Of a stretch of 25,661 nucleotides of DNA, positions 13,063-22,000 are shown piece after piece. Position numbers and translations under genes: made by a program. Under the pieces are notes generated by a model. It was given only the letters and a program-made list of their open reading frames with translations. It searched no databases and was not told the DNA's origin. The stretch is taken from IMG/VR virus record IMGVR_UViG_3300034684_000217, positions 1 to 25,661 of that record; one strand, given 5' to 3'. Source of the DNA: a virus. Every line of letters begins with the position of its first letter. Positions within the stretch are counted from its first letter, which is position 1.

Positions 13063-14235
13063 GTGGGCGTAGTTAAGATAGAAAATAGAGGGAAGAATTT
13101 GATTGATGCAGTATATTACGGAAGTGTTAGAGAGACAACAGGTGAAACTTTATTACAAAACCAAGAATATTCGCCAAATTATGCTATTGGCTCATATCAA
13201 ACACAGTGGCATGAGGTATTTACACAACCAATATATGTTATAGCTGGAAAAACTTATACTGTTTCATTTGAAATAGTTTTCAATCAGATAGGATATATTT
13301 TGTTGCGGATTTTTGAGTCTGATACTGAAAATTTTATTAATGGAAATGCTATTATTGCGAAATATATATATGATTCCGTAGTAACATATACGTTTACACC
13401 ATCAAAAAAATGGATAAAAATCGCAATGGCGTCGGGTACTGGTACAGTAATTTTTAAGAACATCCAACTTGAAGAAGGTGCGTCAGCTACACCATACGAA
13501 CCACCACTTGAGAACTACATAGATTTTAATCAAGAATTGTTCGGTTATAACGGTGTTTTTGACACTTTGACAGACGATGGAACATTGATAAAAAGATGGA
13601 ACAAAGAAATAGGAATAACAGTTTCTTCTGGTTCTTGTACTTTGGCAAAATCTGGAACAGGTACAGCAATCCTTGTAAACGAAATCAACGGTGAAGTTTA
13701 CGAAGGAACTGTTAGTGGAACAAGTTTATCTACTTCAGCACCAGACGGAACATACACCGTCATATACCAACTTGCTACACCAGAGATATCAACCGTTAGC
13801 TTCTCAGGAAGCGGACTTATCCTGGACAAAGGAGACAACAATATCATTCTCCCAGATTATGGTGTGATGGAACTCGAATACGAAGGAACAGGTACTTCAC
13901 AGGAAAGCTTAATTTACATGCAGGATTTACGCATTAGAGAAGAAGCTTCATACAGAGAGTATCAACCTGTTAATTCAAAATATACAAAGAGCATACAAAC
14001 GGGCAAGAGATATTCAATTAGCATTGGACAAGTCTATTTTGAAAGAAGCATGGCAGACAAACTTGATAAAGAGACACGCTTTACTCTGGAAGTTATTAAA
14101 CAAAACGAAGACGGTAGAACAGAAACAGATAGATACGTTAACTGCAGACTTGACAGTGTGGAAGAAACAGACAGCAACGGCCTTAGAATGGAAAGCGTTA
14201 GTATAACAGCTGAAGCTAAGGAAGTGGTAGCATGA
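13063..14235 (+). CDS. Tail protein with carbohydrate-binding-like and tube-like domains
   Basis: The start is GTG 13063, one base after the upstream stop, with GGGGTGA before it; GTG 13054 is the alternative. The product is about 390 residues. The N-terminal region has KIENRGKNLIDAVYYGS, a beta-sandwich, and the phage sugar-binding-module ending FKNIQLEEGASATPYEPP near residues 130-150. A second beta-rich segment (about 185-270) contains the Gly/Thr-rich SGTGTAILVNEINGEVYEG. The C-terminal 110 residues (YMQDLRIREEASYREYQPV ... MESVSITAEAKEVVA) look like a separate tail-tube-like barrel. The upstream frame is open for at least 60 nt before this start, so a split or fused origin with the previous gene is possible. 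It overlaps the next gene by 4 nt. Confidence 0.65.
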   Translation: MGVVKIENRGKNLIDAVYYGSVRETTGETLLQNQEYSPNYAIGSYQTQWHEVFTQPIYVIAGKTYTVSFEIVFNQIGYILLRIFESDTENFINGNAIIAKYIYDSVVTYTFTPSKKWIKIAMASGTGTVIFKNIQLEEGASATPYEPPLENYIDFNQELFGYNGVFDTLTDDGTLIKRWNKEIGITVSSGSCTLAKSGTGTAILVNEINGEVYEGTVSGTSLSTSAPDGTYTVIYQLATPEISTVSFSGSGLILDKGDNNIILPDYGVMELEYEGTGTSQESLIYMQDLRIREEASYREYQPVNSKYTKSIQTGKRYSISIGQVYFERSMADKLDKETRFTLEVIKQNEDGRTETDRYVNCRLDSVEETDSNGLRMESVSITAEAKEVVA

Positions 14236-14576
14236 AGACTATTGCAATAAATGCAAAACCACTGTTAGTTGAAGCGTATGAAACATATGAAGCCAGAACA
14301 ACCGCAAGATGGGTGAGAAATTCACTTACAGGAAAGCTGTATAAAGAAGAGAGATACGGCAAAACAGTAAGATATCACATTATTGAGGTAATAGTTGACA
14401 AAGAAACATTTGATTGGTTATTTGGCTTATATGAAGCTGGTGAACCTGTTAATTTACATGTAAACGGAAATGATGTTGAAGTTGTATTTACTGAAAATGA
14501 ATTCAGGCTTTCTTTAATTCCTGGAACGGACAGTTATGAGGGAACTATAGCATTTGAGGAAGTACAACCAATTTGA
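14232..14576 (+). CDS. Small tail protein, paralogue of the gene at 18783
   Basis: The ATG at 14232 overlaps the previous stop. The 114-residue beta-rich protein starts IAINAKPLLVEAYETYEAR and has a central helix KETFDWLFGLYEAGEPVNL and late strands ENEFRLSL and YEGTIAFEEV. It aligns along its length with the 101-residue protein encoded right after the tape measure. The shared points are IN(A/G)KPL(L/I)(V/I)E, a HI..I strand, (F/Y)(D/N)(W/F)L..L, a DV/SV strand and a terminal YE.T...EV. The similarity suggests a duplicated tail building block, perhaps tube-, Dit- or adaptor-like. No named family recognised. Confidence 0.65.
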   Translation: MKTIAINAKPLLVEAYETYEARTTARWVRNSLTGKLYKEERYGKTVRYHIIEVIVDKETFDWLFGLYEAGEPVNLHVNGNDVEVVFTENEFRLSLIPGTDSYEGTIAFEEVQPI

Positions 14577-14589
14577 AGGAGGGATTTTG

Positions 14590-15033
14590 GTGAGTAAGAT
14601 TATTAAACTTGATAAGTTAACTAAGGCTGATAAAGGGAGATTTGAACAGAAAAGCACAGTTAAGCTTGAATTACCAAGCGGGGAAATTTTAGAAATACCG
14701 ATTAAAGCTGTACCAATTAACATTCAGGATAAAGTTGCGGAATTATTCCCATATCCAGAAAAACCAAAGAGATTTAACAAACAAACAAGGCAATGGGAAT
14801 ACATTGAAACTGATGAATGGCAAGAAGAAGTGCAAAAAGTTGATGTAATGAGAACATATGCATTTGTGCTTATGGGAATTGATGAAGATAGGCTTCAAAT
14901 TGAGGGAGATACAGTACAGGAAAAGATAGAAACACTTATTGCAACAGGACTTCCAATGGGAGCATTTCTTGAAATAGCCAAAGCAATTCAAGAGCTTTCA
15001 ATGATTAGAGAGGACGAGTTTCGAAGAGGCTAA
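14590..15033 (+). CDS. Tail assembly chaperone, G part
   Basis: The start is the GTG at 14590, 6 nt after AAGGAGGG. The 147-residue product (SKIIKLDKLTKADKGRFEQKSTVKLELPSG ... IPIKAVPINIQDKVAELFP) lies immediately before the tape measure and resembles tail assembly chaperones of lambda gpG type. A helical second half follows (VDVMRTYAFVLMGIDEDRLQ, GAFLEIAKAIQELSMIRE). Chaperones of this class coat the tape measure during tail assembly and are made in a short and a frameshift-extended form. The stop TAA at 15031 lies inside an open +1 frame that encodes the extension described in the next entry. Confidence 0.8.
   Translation: MSKIIKLDKLTKADKGRFEQKSTVKLELPSGEILEIPIKAVPINIQDKVAELFPYPEKPKRFNKQTRQWEYIETDEWQEEVQKVDVMRTYAFVLMGIDEDRLQIEGDTVQEKIETLIATGLPMGAFLEIAKAIQELSMIREDEFRRG
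15019..15024 (+). promoter_or_regulatory. Candidate +1 slippery site TTT-CGA
   Basis: The shift must occur between a +1-frame TGA at 15002-15004 and the G-frame TAA at 15031-15033. Of the ten codons in that span only TTT (15019-15021), followed by C, allows the P-site tRNA to re-pair well one base on: Phe-tRNA moves from UUU to UUC. The A-site codon is CGA, often poorly decoded. No stimulating structure was worked out. Confidence 0.55.
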
Positions 15034-15244
15034 ACAGCTTCTTGGCGGTGAAAACTTAATCAATAATGAAGAAGCTCCGCTGTTGTATGCAATATTTGAC
15101 CTTGCAGCTGAATATTGGAAAACTCCGTTTGTATTTAACACATTGAGTAAAATGTCAAAGAAAGAGCTAACTTTTTGGCTTGCATACAGAGAGTTGCGGC
15201 ATGAGTTGGAACAGAAGAAGATAAATGAAGCTTCAAGGCGGTGA
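15020..15244 (+). CDS. Tail assembly chaperone T extension, reached by +1 frameshift
   Basis: A frame +1 to the G gene is open from 15005 to the TGA at 15242-15244 and has no start codon with a ribosome binding site near its beginning. Read after a shift at 15019-15022, it gives FEEAKQLLGGENLINN, then APLLYAIFDLAAEYW and LTFWLAYRELRHELEQKK. This is a helical T-type domain ending exactly at the tape measure start. The joined helix IREDEF-EEAKQLL is continuous in style. The GT product would be about 217 residues (14590 to 15244). In lambda, G and GT are both needed in a set ratio. The coding potential and position are clear; the frameshift itself is inferred. Confidence 0.75.
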   Translation, partial: FEEAKQLLGGENLINNEEAPLLYAIFDLAAEYWKTPFVFNTLSKMSKKELTFWLAYRELRHELEQKKINEASRR

Positions 15245-15249
15245 GATAC

Positions 15250-18200
15250 ATGGCAGAACATACACTTGAAGGAAAACTTAAGCTTGATATTTCTAATTTT
15301 CAAAAGAACCTGCAAAAAGCAAGAGAACAATTTAAAGAATTTACCAACCAGATAGCAAAGATAGGTGCGGCATCTGCTGCAGCTCTTGCAGGAATTACAG
15401 CTGTACTCAAAAAAAGTGCTGATGCATACGCAGAACAAGAAAGAGCAGTAGCTAAACTAAATGCAGCTTTAAAAGCACAAGGCAGTTATACAGAAGCTTT
15501 ATCCAGAGATTTGCAAAACTTTGCTGCACAAATGCAACAAATAACTATCTTTGGTGATGAAGTAATAGAAGAAGCAATGAGTATGATGGCAACGTTTGGG
15601 CTTACTGGTGAAGAATTGAAACAGGCAACCAAAGCTGCTTTAGATTTGGCTTCTGCATATGGTATAGACCTATCAACGGCTGCATTTCTATTAGGTAAAG
15701 CTCATGAAGGTGTTACAGACACACTTACAAGATATGGAATTATTTTAGATGAAAACATAGATAAAAATAAAAAGTTTGAAGAAGTAATTAAAAGAATAAA
15801 CGAGAAAATAGGCGGGCAAGCTGAAGTTGTAGGAAATACACTTTACGGTGCAATGGAAAAAGCTAAAAACGCTTTTGGTGATTTATTTGAAACAATAGGT
15901 CAAATATTTGCACCAGAAATTAGAAAAGTTGCTGATTTTATTACAAACTTTTCCTTAGCATTCCAGAACCTTTCACAACCAAGCAAAGACGCACTTAAAC
16001 AATTAACATTAGTTGGCATTCAACTTCTAACGCTTGGTAGTGTTTTTGGCATGCTTGCACTGATGATAAAAGGCTTTGGTTGGACGTGGAGTACTATAAT
16101 GGGACTTATTACCAATCCGTGGACGTTGCTTGTTGGATTAATAGCATTGGGTGCTGGAATTATCATAACGCATTGGGACGAAATTAAAACAGCACTTCAA
16201 CCACTGTACGAAAAAATAGTTGATATTGTAGACAAAATAAAAGAAAAAATGACTGAATTTCAATCTGGGCTAAAAGAAGGTTGGAAAGGTACCTACGATG
16301 ATTTAAAATCCATCTGGGATAATCCAGATCTATCATTCCTGGAAAAAGTAGGTGCTTCAATAGGTTTAATTGCAAGCAAGATTTTTAATGGCGATGAAGC
16401 AAAAGGATATGAAGGACTTGGCACAATATGGAAAAAAGCATGGGACAACCTTGTTGAAGTGTGGCAAAATCCTGATCTTTCAATGTTTGACAAGATAAAA
16501 GCTACAATTGCAGGTGTAGCACTTGCAACATGGATGAGTGCAAGAACAATAGGGGCTGCACTTACTGATGCATTTGGTGGCGACGTAAAACAATATCTTG
16601 ATTCAGTCGATACAGCTTTAAAAAACATTACAACTTCCTGGAAGGATTTTAAAGAAGGAATTACAACAGGCGATTGGTCAAAAGCATTCAGTTCGTTCGT
16701 AGATCTTGCAAAAGAATTGTATAACTTACCAGCAACATTTGTATTAAGTGGGTTTAAACTTGCAGAAGATTTTGACAAAACTCCTCTTGACAACTTAGCT
16801 AATATGATTGCTACAGTTCTTGGTGCGAAGTTAATGACAGGAAGCTGGAGAATAGGTCTTGCTCTTGCATTGCTTGCTGATTTTGTGTTTGGCAGTGAAT
16901 GGACTGGAAATAAATGGCAAGATGAGTTAATAAAAGCTGCTGAATCTGTAGGATTCTCATTGTTGCTATTTGGCACTAAACTTGCAATACCGATAGGAAT
17001 TAGTTTGTATTTTATGCAAGACTTAGTTAAAGGAACTGGCAACAGACAAGCAGCCATGAACGCTTGGCGTGCATGGAAAGAATACATGGAATTAGGGAAA
17101 ACAGAAGTGTTAGAAGAATGGGCAAAGGAAACAGGAAAAATACCGATTACAGGTTTCATGTTTAAACCTTCAGAAGTTCAACTTGATAATCTTGCACAAC
17201 AAGCACTGGAAGAATTTCAAAAAAATTTTGATAACCTTTCTTTCTTCAATAAAGGCTTTATTTTGGGTGAAACTTTTGCCCTTGGGTTTTATTATGGTTT
17301 GCAAAGCTGGAGTACAAAGATTAATAATTACCTGGAAAACAGCTTCTTAGGTAAATGGATAGATAAGTTAATTAGCAATGGCAAAAAAACTGGTGGATTT
17401 GTAAATAAACATCCAGCAGGTGGTGGCAAAGAAACAGAAGGATTTTCTCAATATGCCGAAGGTGGATTTACTGGGATAGGTCCACTTGACGATATAGCAG
17501 GCGTTGTACACCGTGGAGAGTATGTTATCCCCGCCTGGATGGTCAAGAAAAATCCTGCTCTTGTAATGGCACTTGAAAGAATCAGAAAAAGGGGGTTTCA
17601 ACAAGGCGGCGGAGACGTAAATCTTAACGATGCTTTTGGTAAATCCCTTGATATGTTTGTAAACGTAATGGATGGACTTGTAAATACGTTCGAACCAATG
17701 GTAGATATATTCAACAAACTCATAGAAGGATTAAGTAAATTAGCTGAGAAATATGATTTCTTACAACCACTTGCAGAGCTCGGACAAACTGTTGCAACAA
17801 GTTTTGATGCAATGAAAGGAAGCGTTGACGCACTAAAAGAATTAAAACAAAACATGATAGATCTGAAAAATGCGGTGACCGGAGAAGTGCAACAAGAAGG
17901 AGAAACAGTTCCGGCTACACTGTTACAGAGATGGCAAAATTGGTTTGATGATCTATTTCAAACAGGGCAAGATAAATGGACAGAAGGCTTTGGAGAATTC
18001 TTCAAATTCCTTATGTCTAAGGGCGATGCATTTGCTACAAACGTAATTGATACAGTAGTTGTTGCATTGAACAATGTAAAATCATTCATTGAAAACTTTG
18101 ATTTTAACGCATTTGTTGATAATGTCAAATCTGGTGCAAAGAATTTCATAGAAGGGTTTAAAAATATCAATTGGAAAAATATGCTTTCAAACATGGGCAT

Positions 18201-18783
18201 GGGATTGCTCCAAGGAATAGGAACAATTGTTTCAGGTGTAACATATGGATTGGGAATGTTGGTTACTAGTATCATTTCTGTGTCTGATTTCTTTGCAGGA
18301 CTATCAAAGGCGTTAGAACCAATTGCTAACAAACTGAGCAAAATATTTGAAACAGTAGGATATTTGGTAGGGCAATCGCTCGCACCTATTTTAGAAATAC
18401 TTATACCAATACTTAACCATGTAGCAAAAGGCTTTATGATGATTTACAACATTGCAATTCTACCGTTTATAAAACTAGTAGCATCTGCATACAATGCACT
18501 TGCAAGTGCAATTAACGCTGTATTTGGTTGGCTTGGAATACGTCTTGAACTTATCAGACTTCAAAACATTGAACCACTTTCAATGGAAGAATACGAAGCA
18601 AGAAGCGAATTTGAATCTCCAGAAGGTGCAGGAAGAAGTTCTTGGAGTGCTGGTGGTAGTTCTACCGTATACAATTACATCACTTACAATATCACAGCAC
18701 ACGTGGTTGATGATGATGGTATTAAATGGCTTTATAATGAGCTAAAGAAATATGAGGCTCGACTAGAGGCAGGTGGTAGCTAA
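15250..18783 (+). CDS. Tail tape measure protein
   Basis: The start is ATG 15250, after AAGGCGGTGA, rather than the GTG at 15241. The product of about 1177 residues is the largest but one in the window. It has an N-terminal coiled coil (FQKNLQKAREQFKEFTNQIAKIG), a TMP-type core (about 75-180, FAAQMQQITIFGDEVIEEAMSMM), and hydrophobic membrane-like stretches near residues 251-307, 528-593, 990-1015 and 1036-1095. It also has the common tape-measure motif YAEGGFTGIGPLDDIAGVVHRGEYVIP near 734-760. A short repeat occurs twice about 49 residues apart: IWDNPDLSFLEKVGASI at 353 and VWQNPDLSMFDKIKATI at 402. It fixes tail length and helps carry DNA through the envelope. It follows the chaperone and overlaps the next start by one base. 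Confidence 0.93.
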   Translation: MAEHTLEGKLKLDISNFQKNLQKAREQFKEFTNQIAKIGAASAAALAGITAVLKKSADAYAEQERAVAKLNAALKAQGSYTEALSRDLQNFAAQMQQITIFGDEVIEEAMSMMATFGLTGEELKQATKAALDLASAYGIDLSTAAFLLGKAHEGVTDTLTRYGIILDENIDKNKKFEEVIKRINEKIGGQAEVVGNTLYGAMEKAKNAFGDLFETIGQIFAPEIRKVADFITNFSLAFQNLSQPSKDALKQLTLVGIQLLTLGSVFGMLALMIKGFGWTWSTIMGLITNPWTLLVGLIALGAGIIITHWDEIKTALQPLYEKIVDIVDKIKEKMTEFQSGLKEGWKGTYDDLKSIWDNPDLSFLEKVGASIGLIASKIFNGDEAKGYEGLGTIWKKAWDNLVEVWQNPDLSMFDKIKATIAGVALATWMSARTIGAALTDAFGGDVKQYLDSVDTALKNITTSWKDFKEGITTGDWSKAFSSFVDLAKELYNLPATFVLSGFKLAEDFDKTPLDNLANMIATVLGAKLMTGSWRIGLALALLADFVFGSEWTGNKWQDELIKAAESVGFSLLLFGTKLAIPIGISLYFMQDLVKGTGNRQAAMNAWRAWKEYMELGKTEVLEEWAKETGKIPITGFMFKPSEVQLDNLAQQALEEFQKNFDNLSFFNKGFILGETFALGFYYGLQSWSTKINNYLENSFLGKWIDKLISNGKKTGGFVNKHPAGGGKETEGFSQYAEGGFTGIGPLDDIAGVVHRGEYVIPAWMVKKNPALVMALERIRKRGFQQGGGDVNLNDAFGKSLDMFVNVMDGLVNTFEPMVDIFNKLIEGLSKLAEKYDFLQPLAELGQTVATSFDAMKGSVDALKELKQNMIDLKNAVTGEVQQEGETVPATLLQRWQNWFDDLFQTGQDKWTEGFGEFFKFLMSKGDAFATNVIDTVVVALNNVKSFIENFDFNAFVDNVKSGAKNFIEGFKNINWKNMLSNMGMGLLQGIGTIVSGVTYGLGMLVTSIISVSDFFAGLSKALEPIANKLSKIFETVGYLVGQSLAPILEILIPILNHVAKGFMMIYNIAILPFIKLVASAYNALASAINAVFGWLGIRLELIRLQNIEPLSMEEYEARSEFESPEGAGRSSWSAGGSSTVYNYITYNITAHVVDDDGIKWLYNELKKYEARLEAGGS

Positions 18784-19088
18784 TGTATTCAATCAATGGA
18801 AAACCACTTATTATTGAAGATATAAATGAAACACCTGAAATAATTGGATCATATGAGCGTGCTGTTGATGGCACGCTCATTTCTTATAAAGTAAACTCCA
18901 AAAGATCTTTCCATATTTCCGCTATCTTAGAAGAAGATGACTACAATTTTCTTAAAAGTCTTCTTGGAGGTAATGCTACATTCTACAACGATGGTGAAAG
19001 TGTAACAGTATACGTAGCAAAAATAAATGGAAAAAGAATCAAAGGCACTACTGTGTATGAAGTAACAGCAGACCTACTGGAGGTGTAA
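18783..19088 (+). CDS. Small distal tail protein, paralogue of the gene at 14232
   Basis: The ATG at 18783 shares its A with the tape measure stop. The 101-residue beta-rich protein (YSINGKPLIIEDINETPEIIGSYER ... NFLKSLLGGNATFYNDGESVTVYVAK ... TVYEVTADLLEV) aligns with the 114-residue tail protein upstream of the chaperone. By position between tape measure and hub it would be a distal tail (Dit-like) or tube-end adaptor, but it is much shorter than a usual Dit of 200-250 residues. A perfect 10-bp inverted repeat lies within the coding sequence (18853-18880). The hub gene follows after 3 bp. Confidence 0.65.
   Translation: MYSINGKPLIIEDINETPEIIGSYERAVDGTLISYKVNSKRSFHISAILEEDDYNFLKSLLGGNATFYNDGESVTVYVAKINGKRIKGTTVYEVTADLLEV
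18853..18880 (+). repeat. Perfect 10-bp inverted repeat inside a coding sequence
   Basis: ATGAGCGTGC (18853-18862) and GCACGCTCAT (18871-18880) pair perfectly around an 8-nt loop, followed by TTTCTT. It lies 70 nt into the small tail gene. The GC-rich stem is unusual for the local base composition and could act as an RNA processing, pausing or weak termination site before the hub gene. Confidence 0.6.
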
Positions 19089-19091
19089 AAT

Positions 19092-22000
19092 ATGCAGCTT
19101 TTAATCAACAGCGTTGAAGTTAAAACGTTTAAAATTACCGTACGAAATGAAACAGGTGGTAAATTTGAAGCGGTGGCAAATAAACTAACGGCTTATATTC
19201 CTATAGATAGTTCGGTAAATGTAAAAGATACGGTTGAAGTTCTAGATAACGGGCGATATGTCTTTCGAGGCTTTGTAGATAGCATTGAAAAATCCAATGA
19301 TATTATGCTTGTCTTAACTGCAAGAGACTTCGCAAGTGTACTTATTGACAAAGATGTTCCGAATAAGACGTATATTAATAAATCTCCAGAGTATATCATT
19401 CAGGACCTCTGTGCAGACGGCGGGTATCCAGGAAGTTTAAGTCTGATGAACACGGGAATTGTTTTCCCTGTGTTTAAAACATCTGAAGGTTCAATATGGG
19501 AAAATATACAGAATGTAGTCAAGCAAACAGCAGGACGTTTAAATGTGCTTCCTGATGGTACGTTGTATTATATAGCATTTGCATCTTCAAGTTATACACC
19601 AGTTGTAACTCCAGAAAAAGAATTAAACGCTTCACAATTACTTGATATCAAAAATGAAGTTGACAGTACAGAATTAATTAACAAAGTCAATATCAGTTTT
19701 GCTGAATTTGAGTTTGTAGATGACTCAATTGTATGGAAGAACGTAACCGATATTGAAGGAAATGGAATACTCAATGATGAAAACGAAGTATCCTGGGATG
19801 TAGGGCTCGTTCTTGCTGAAACTCATAAATTTGATGGCAGTAATATTACTCTAAAACATGTCCCTGTAAATTCTATTATTGCGGTATACAATGACACGCA
19901 AGAAACTAAGATTACTGATTTTACAATTGTTGACGCAAGTAAAGGTATTGTGCGAATTAATTCAGGTGCTTCAACAGATGATTCAATACGATTTATTTAC
20001 AGAGTAGATCCACCGCTTGTGCTTCAACTCAAATTTGAAAACAATACAGGCAAAAATGGAGAAGTAGTTGCCGTTCAAAATCCTGTGTTAAGTTATACAG
20101 TTTCAGGAACAACTCCAACATTGAGTTTAGATACCGAACCTGATAAAACGCTTTATCCAGACGCTGATGCAGTTCTAACAATAGACGGCTTCGATTCAAC
20201 TACAAGAATTCATAATCTAGAAGTACATGCAACTGTAATTTTAAAAAGAGAAAGGAAAATAGTCGACGTAGATGAAACAAGTGTACAGACATATGGGAGA
20301 AAAGAAGAAAGCTTTGAATTTGTAGGCATAACAGAAACACTTGCAAAGAAAATAGGCGACTATATACTAAAACGCTATGCAAATCCATATAAGAAACTTA
20401 CGATAAAAATACCATACGATGAAACATTACAGCTGTATGATGTGATCTCCGTACGTGAAGAATCCTGGACAAACACCGTAGCAAACTTTGAAATTGTAGG
20501 CTTGGATATTTCAGAAACTACACAAGGCAAATATATGACTTTGCAATTAGAAGAATATCCAGCTGATTGGTCGTTTGGTACCGGGACACCAAATACAGTA
20601 ATTACAAAGTTCGAACAAAAGACAATCCTATCAAATAACAAAGTCGCAAAACTGCTTATTTGGTATGCTTATCCTTCAAACATAAACGGCACATATGATA
20701 ATCAACGAGCAGGGAAAATCTTCTCGCAATATGATCTGGTAGTCTTTCCAGCAGGTCTAGAATTATCTACGCATCCAGACCATGATAATGCAGTTGAAAT
20801 TATAAAGTATATAAAGCAGTACAGCCCAACTACGAGAATATTTGGTTATATCCCTACAGGGAATAGAGGAGGGATTGATACATGCTATACGGTAGACGAA
20901 ATATATTCCAGAGCAAAGAAATGGAAAGATTTAGGAGTACATGGCATATTCCTAGATGAATTCGGTTTTGATTACGGCAACGATAGAACTAGACAAAACG
21001 ATATTTTAGACGCTGTTCATTCTCTGGGATTAATAGCGTTTGTAAATGCATGGAACCCAGATGATGTATTTGGCGGCACACCGACTATTCACTGGTTAAA
21101 CGGCATTGATTGGTATTTGCTTGAAAGCTTTGGCTCAGTTGCAGATGGAACTAATTGGTATTGGGTTTCAAGTGCAGATGTATTCTATAGAGCTTGGCAG
21201 GTAAAATATCAATATTCTGATTTCAATATAAAGGTTGCTGGAGTTGCAACGGCAAATACAGATGAAGAAGCAGAAACAGTCTACAAAATAATGTATGCAA
21301 TTTCCACAGCTTACGGAATTGACGCTTTTAACGTAGAAAAAGCTTATTACTATGCAATCGATGTCAACCTTTTAAGCATACCAAAACTACCTGATTATGC
21401 TGGAAATTATAAAGGCAATCCAGAACCTTTTGCCGAAACAACAAATTGGACTTTGTCCAGTGGTACAGTTTTAACAGGATGTGAAAGGCGTTATGGAAAA
21501 TCCGCAGTAGGAGACTATGATTTTGTTTGGTATGATGCAACTCCAGAGCCTGTATATATCTTTCTTTCAAACTTTTTTGAGTATGACAAGGAAAAGGGGA
21601 GTTTAGACTTATTCACCAACACAGGAAAGATCATTAAAGCAATTTCTGGAAATTCATTCACAGAAATAGACGGTGGGAAAATCACCACAGGAATTATCAA
21701 AGGGCATTACGATACGACAAAAATTGATTTGAATAACGATCTAATTGACGTAGCAAATGGTACAGTAAAAATTGGAAAACAAGTTTTAGATGATAATACT
21801 GATGGCATTTCAATCAACAATGGAAAAATTCAAATAAAGAACAGTAACAATTCAAAGACATTAATTGGAGCAGATGGAATACGTCAAATATATAATATTA
21901 GTTTGATTGACCAACTCGATTCAACCCGCGGTCTTAGCATTCCTATTTATATTCCACAGAACACAGACGGAACAGGCGTAACAAACGGAACAGCAAGAAT

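Noticed and set aside
16293-17159. Long open frame (about 288 codons) on the minus strand inside the tape measure gene
   Set aside because: It is the mirror of a well-supported coding sequence, has no ribosome binding site and shows no recognisable domain. The serine/proline-rich composition is typical of antisense reading.
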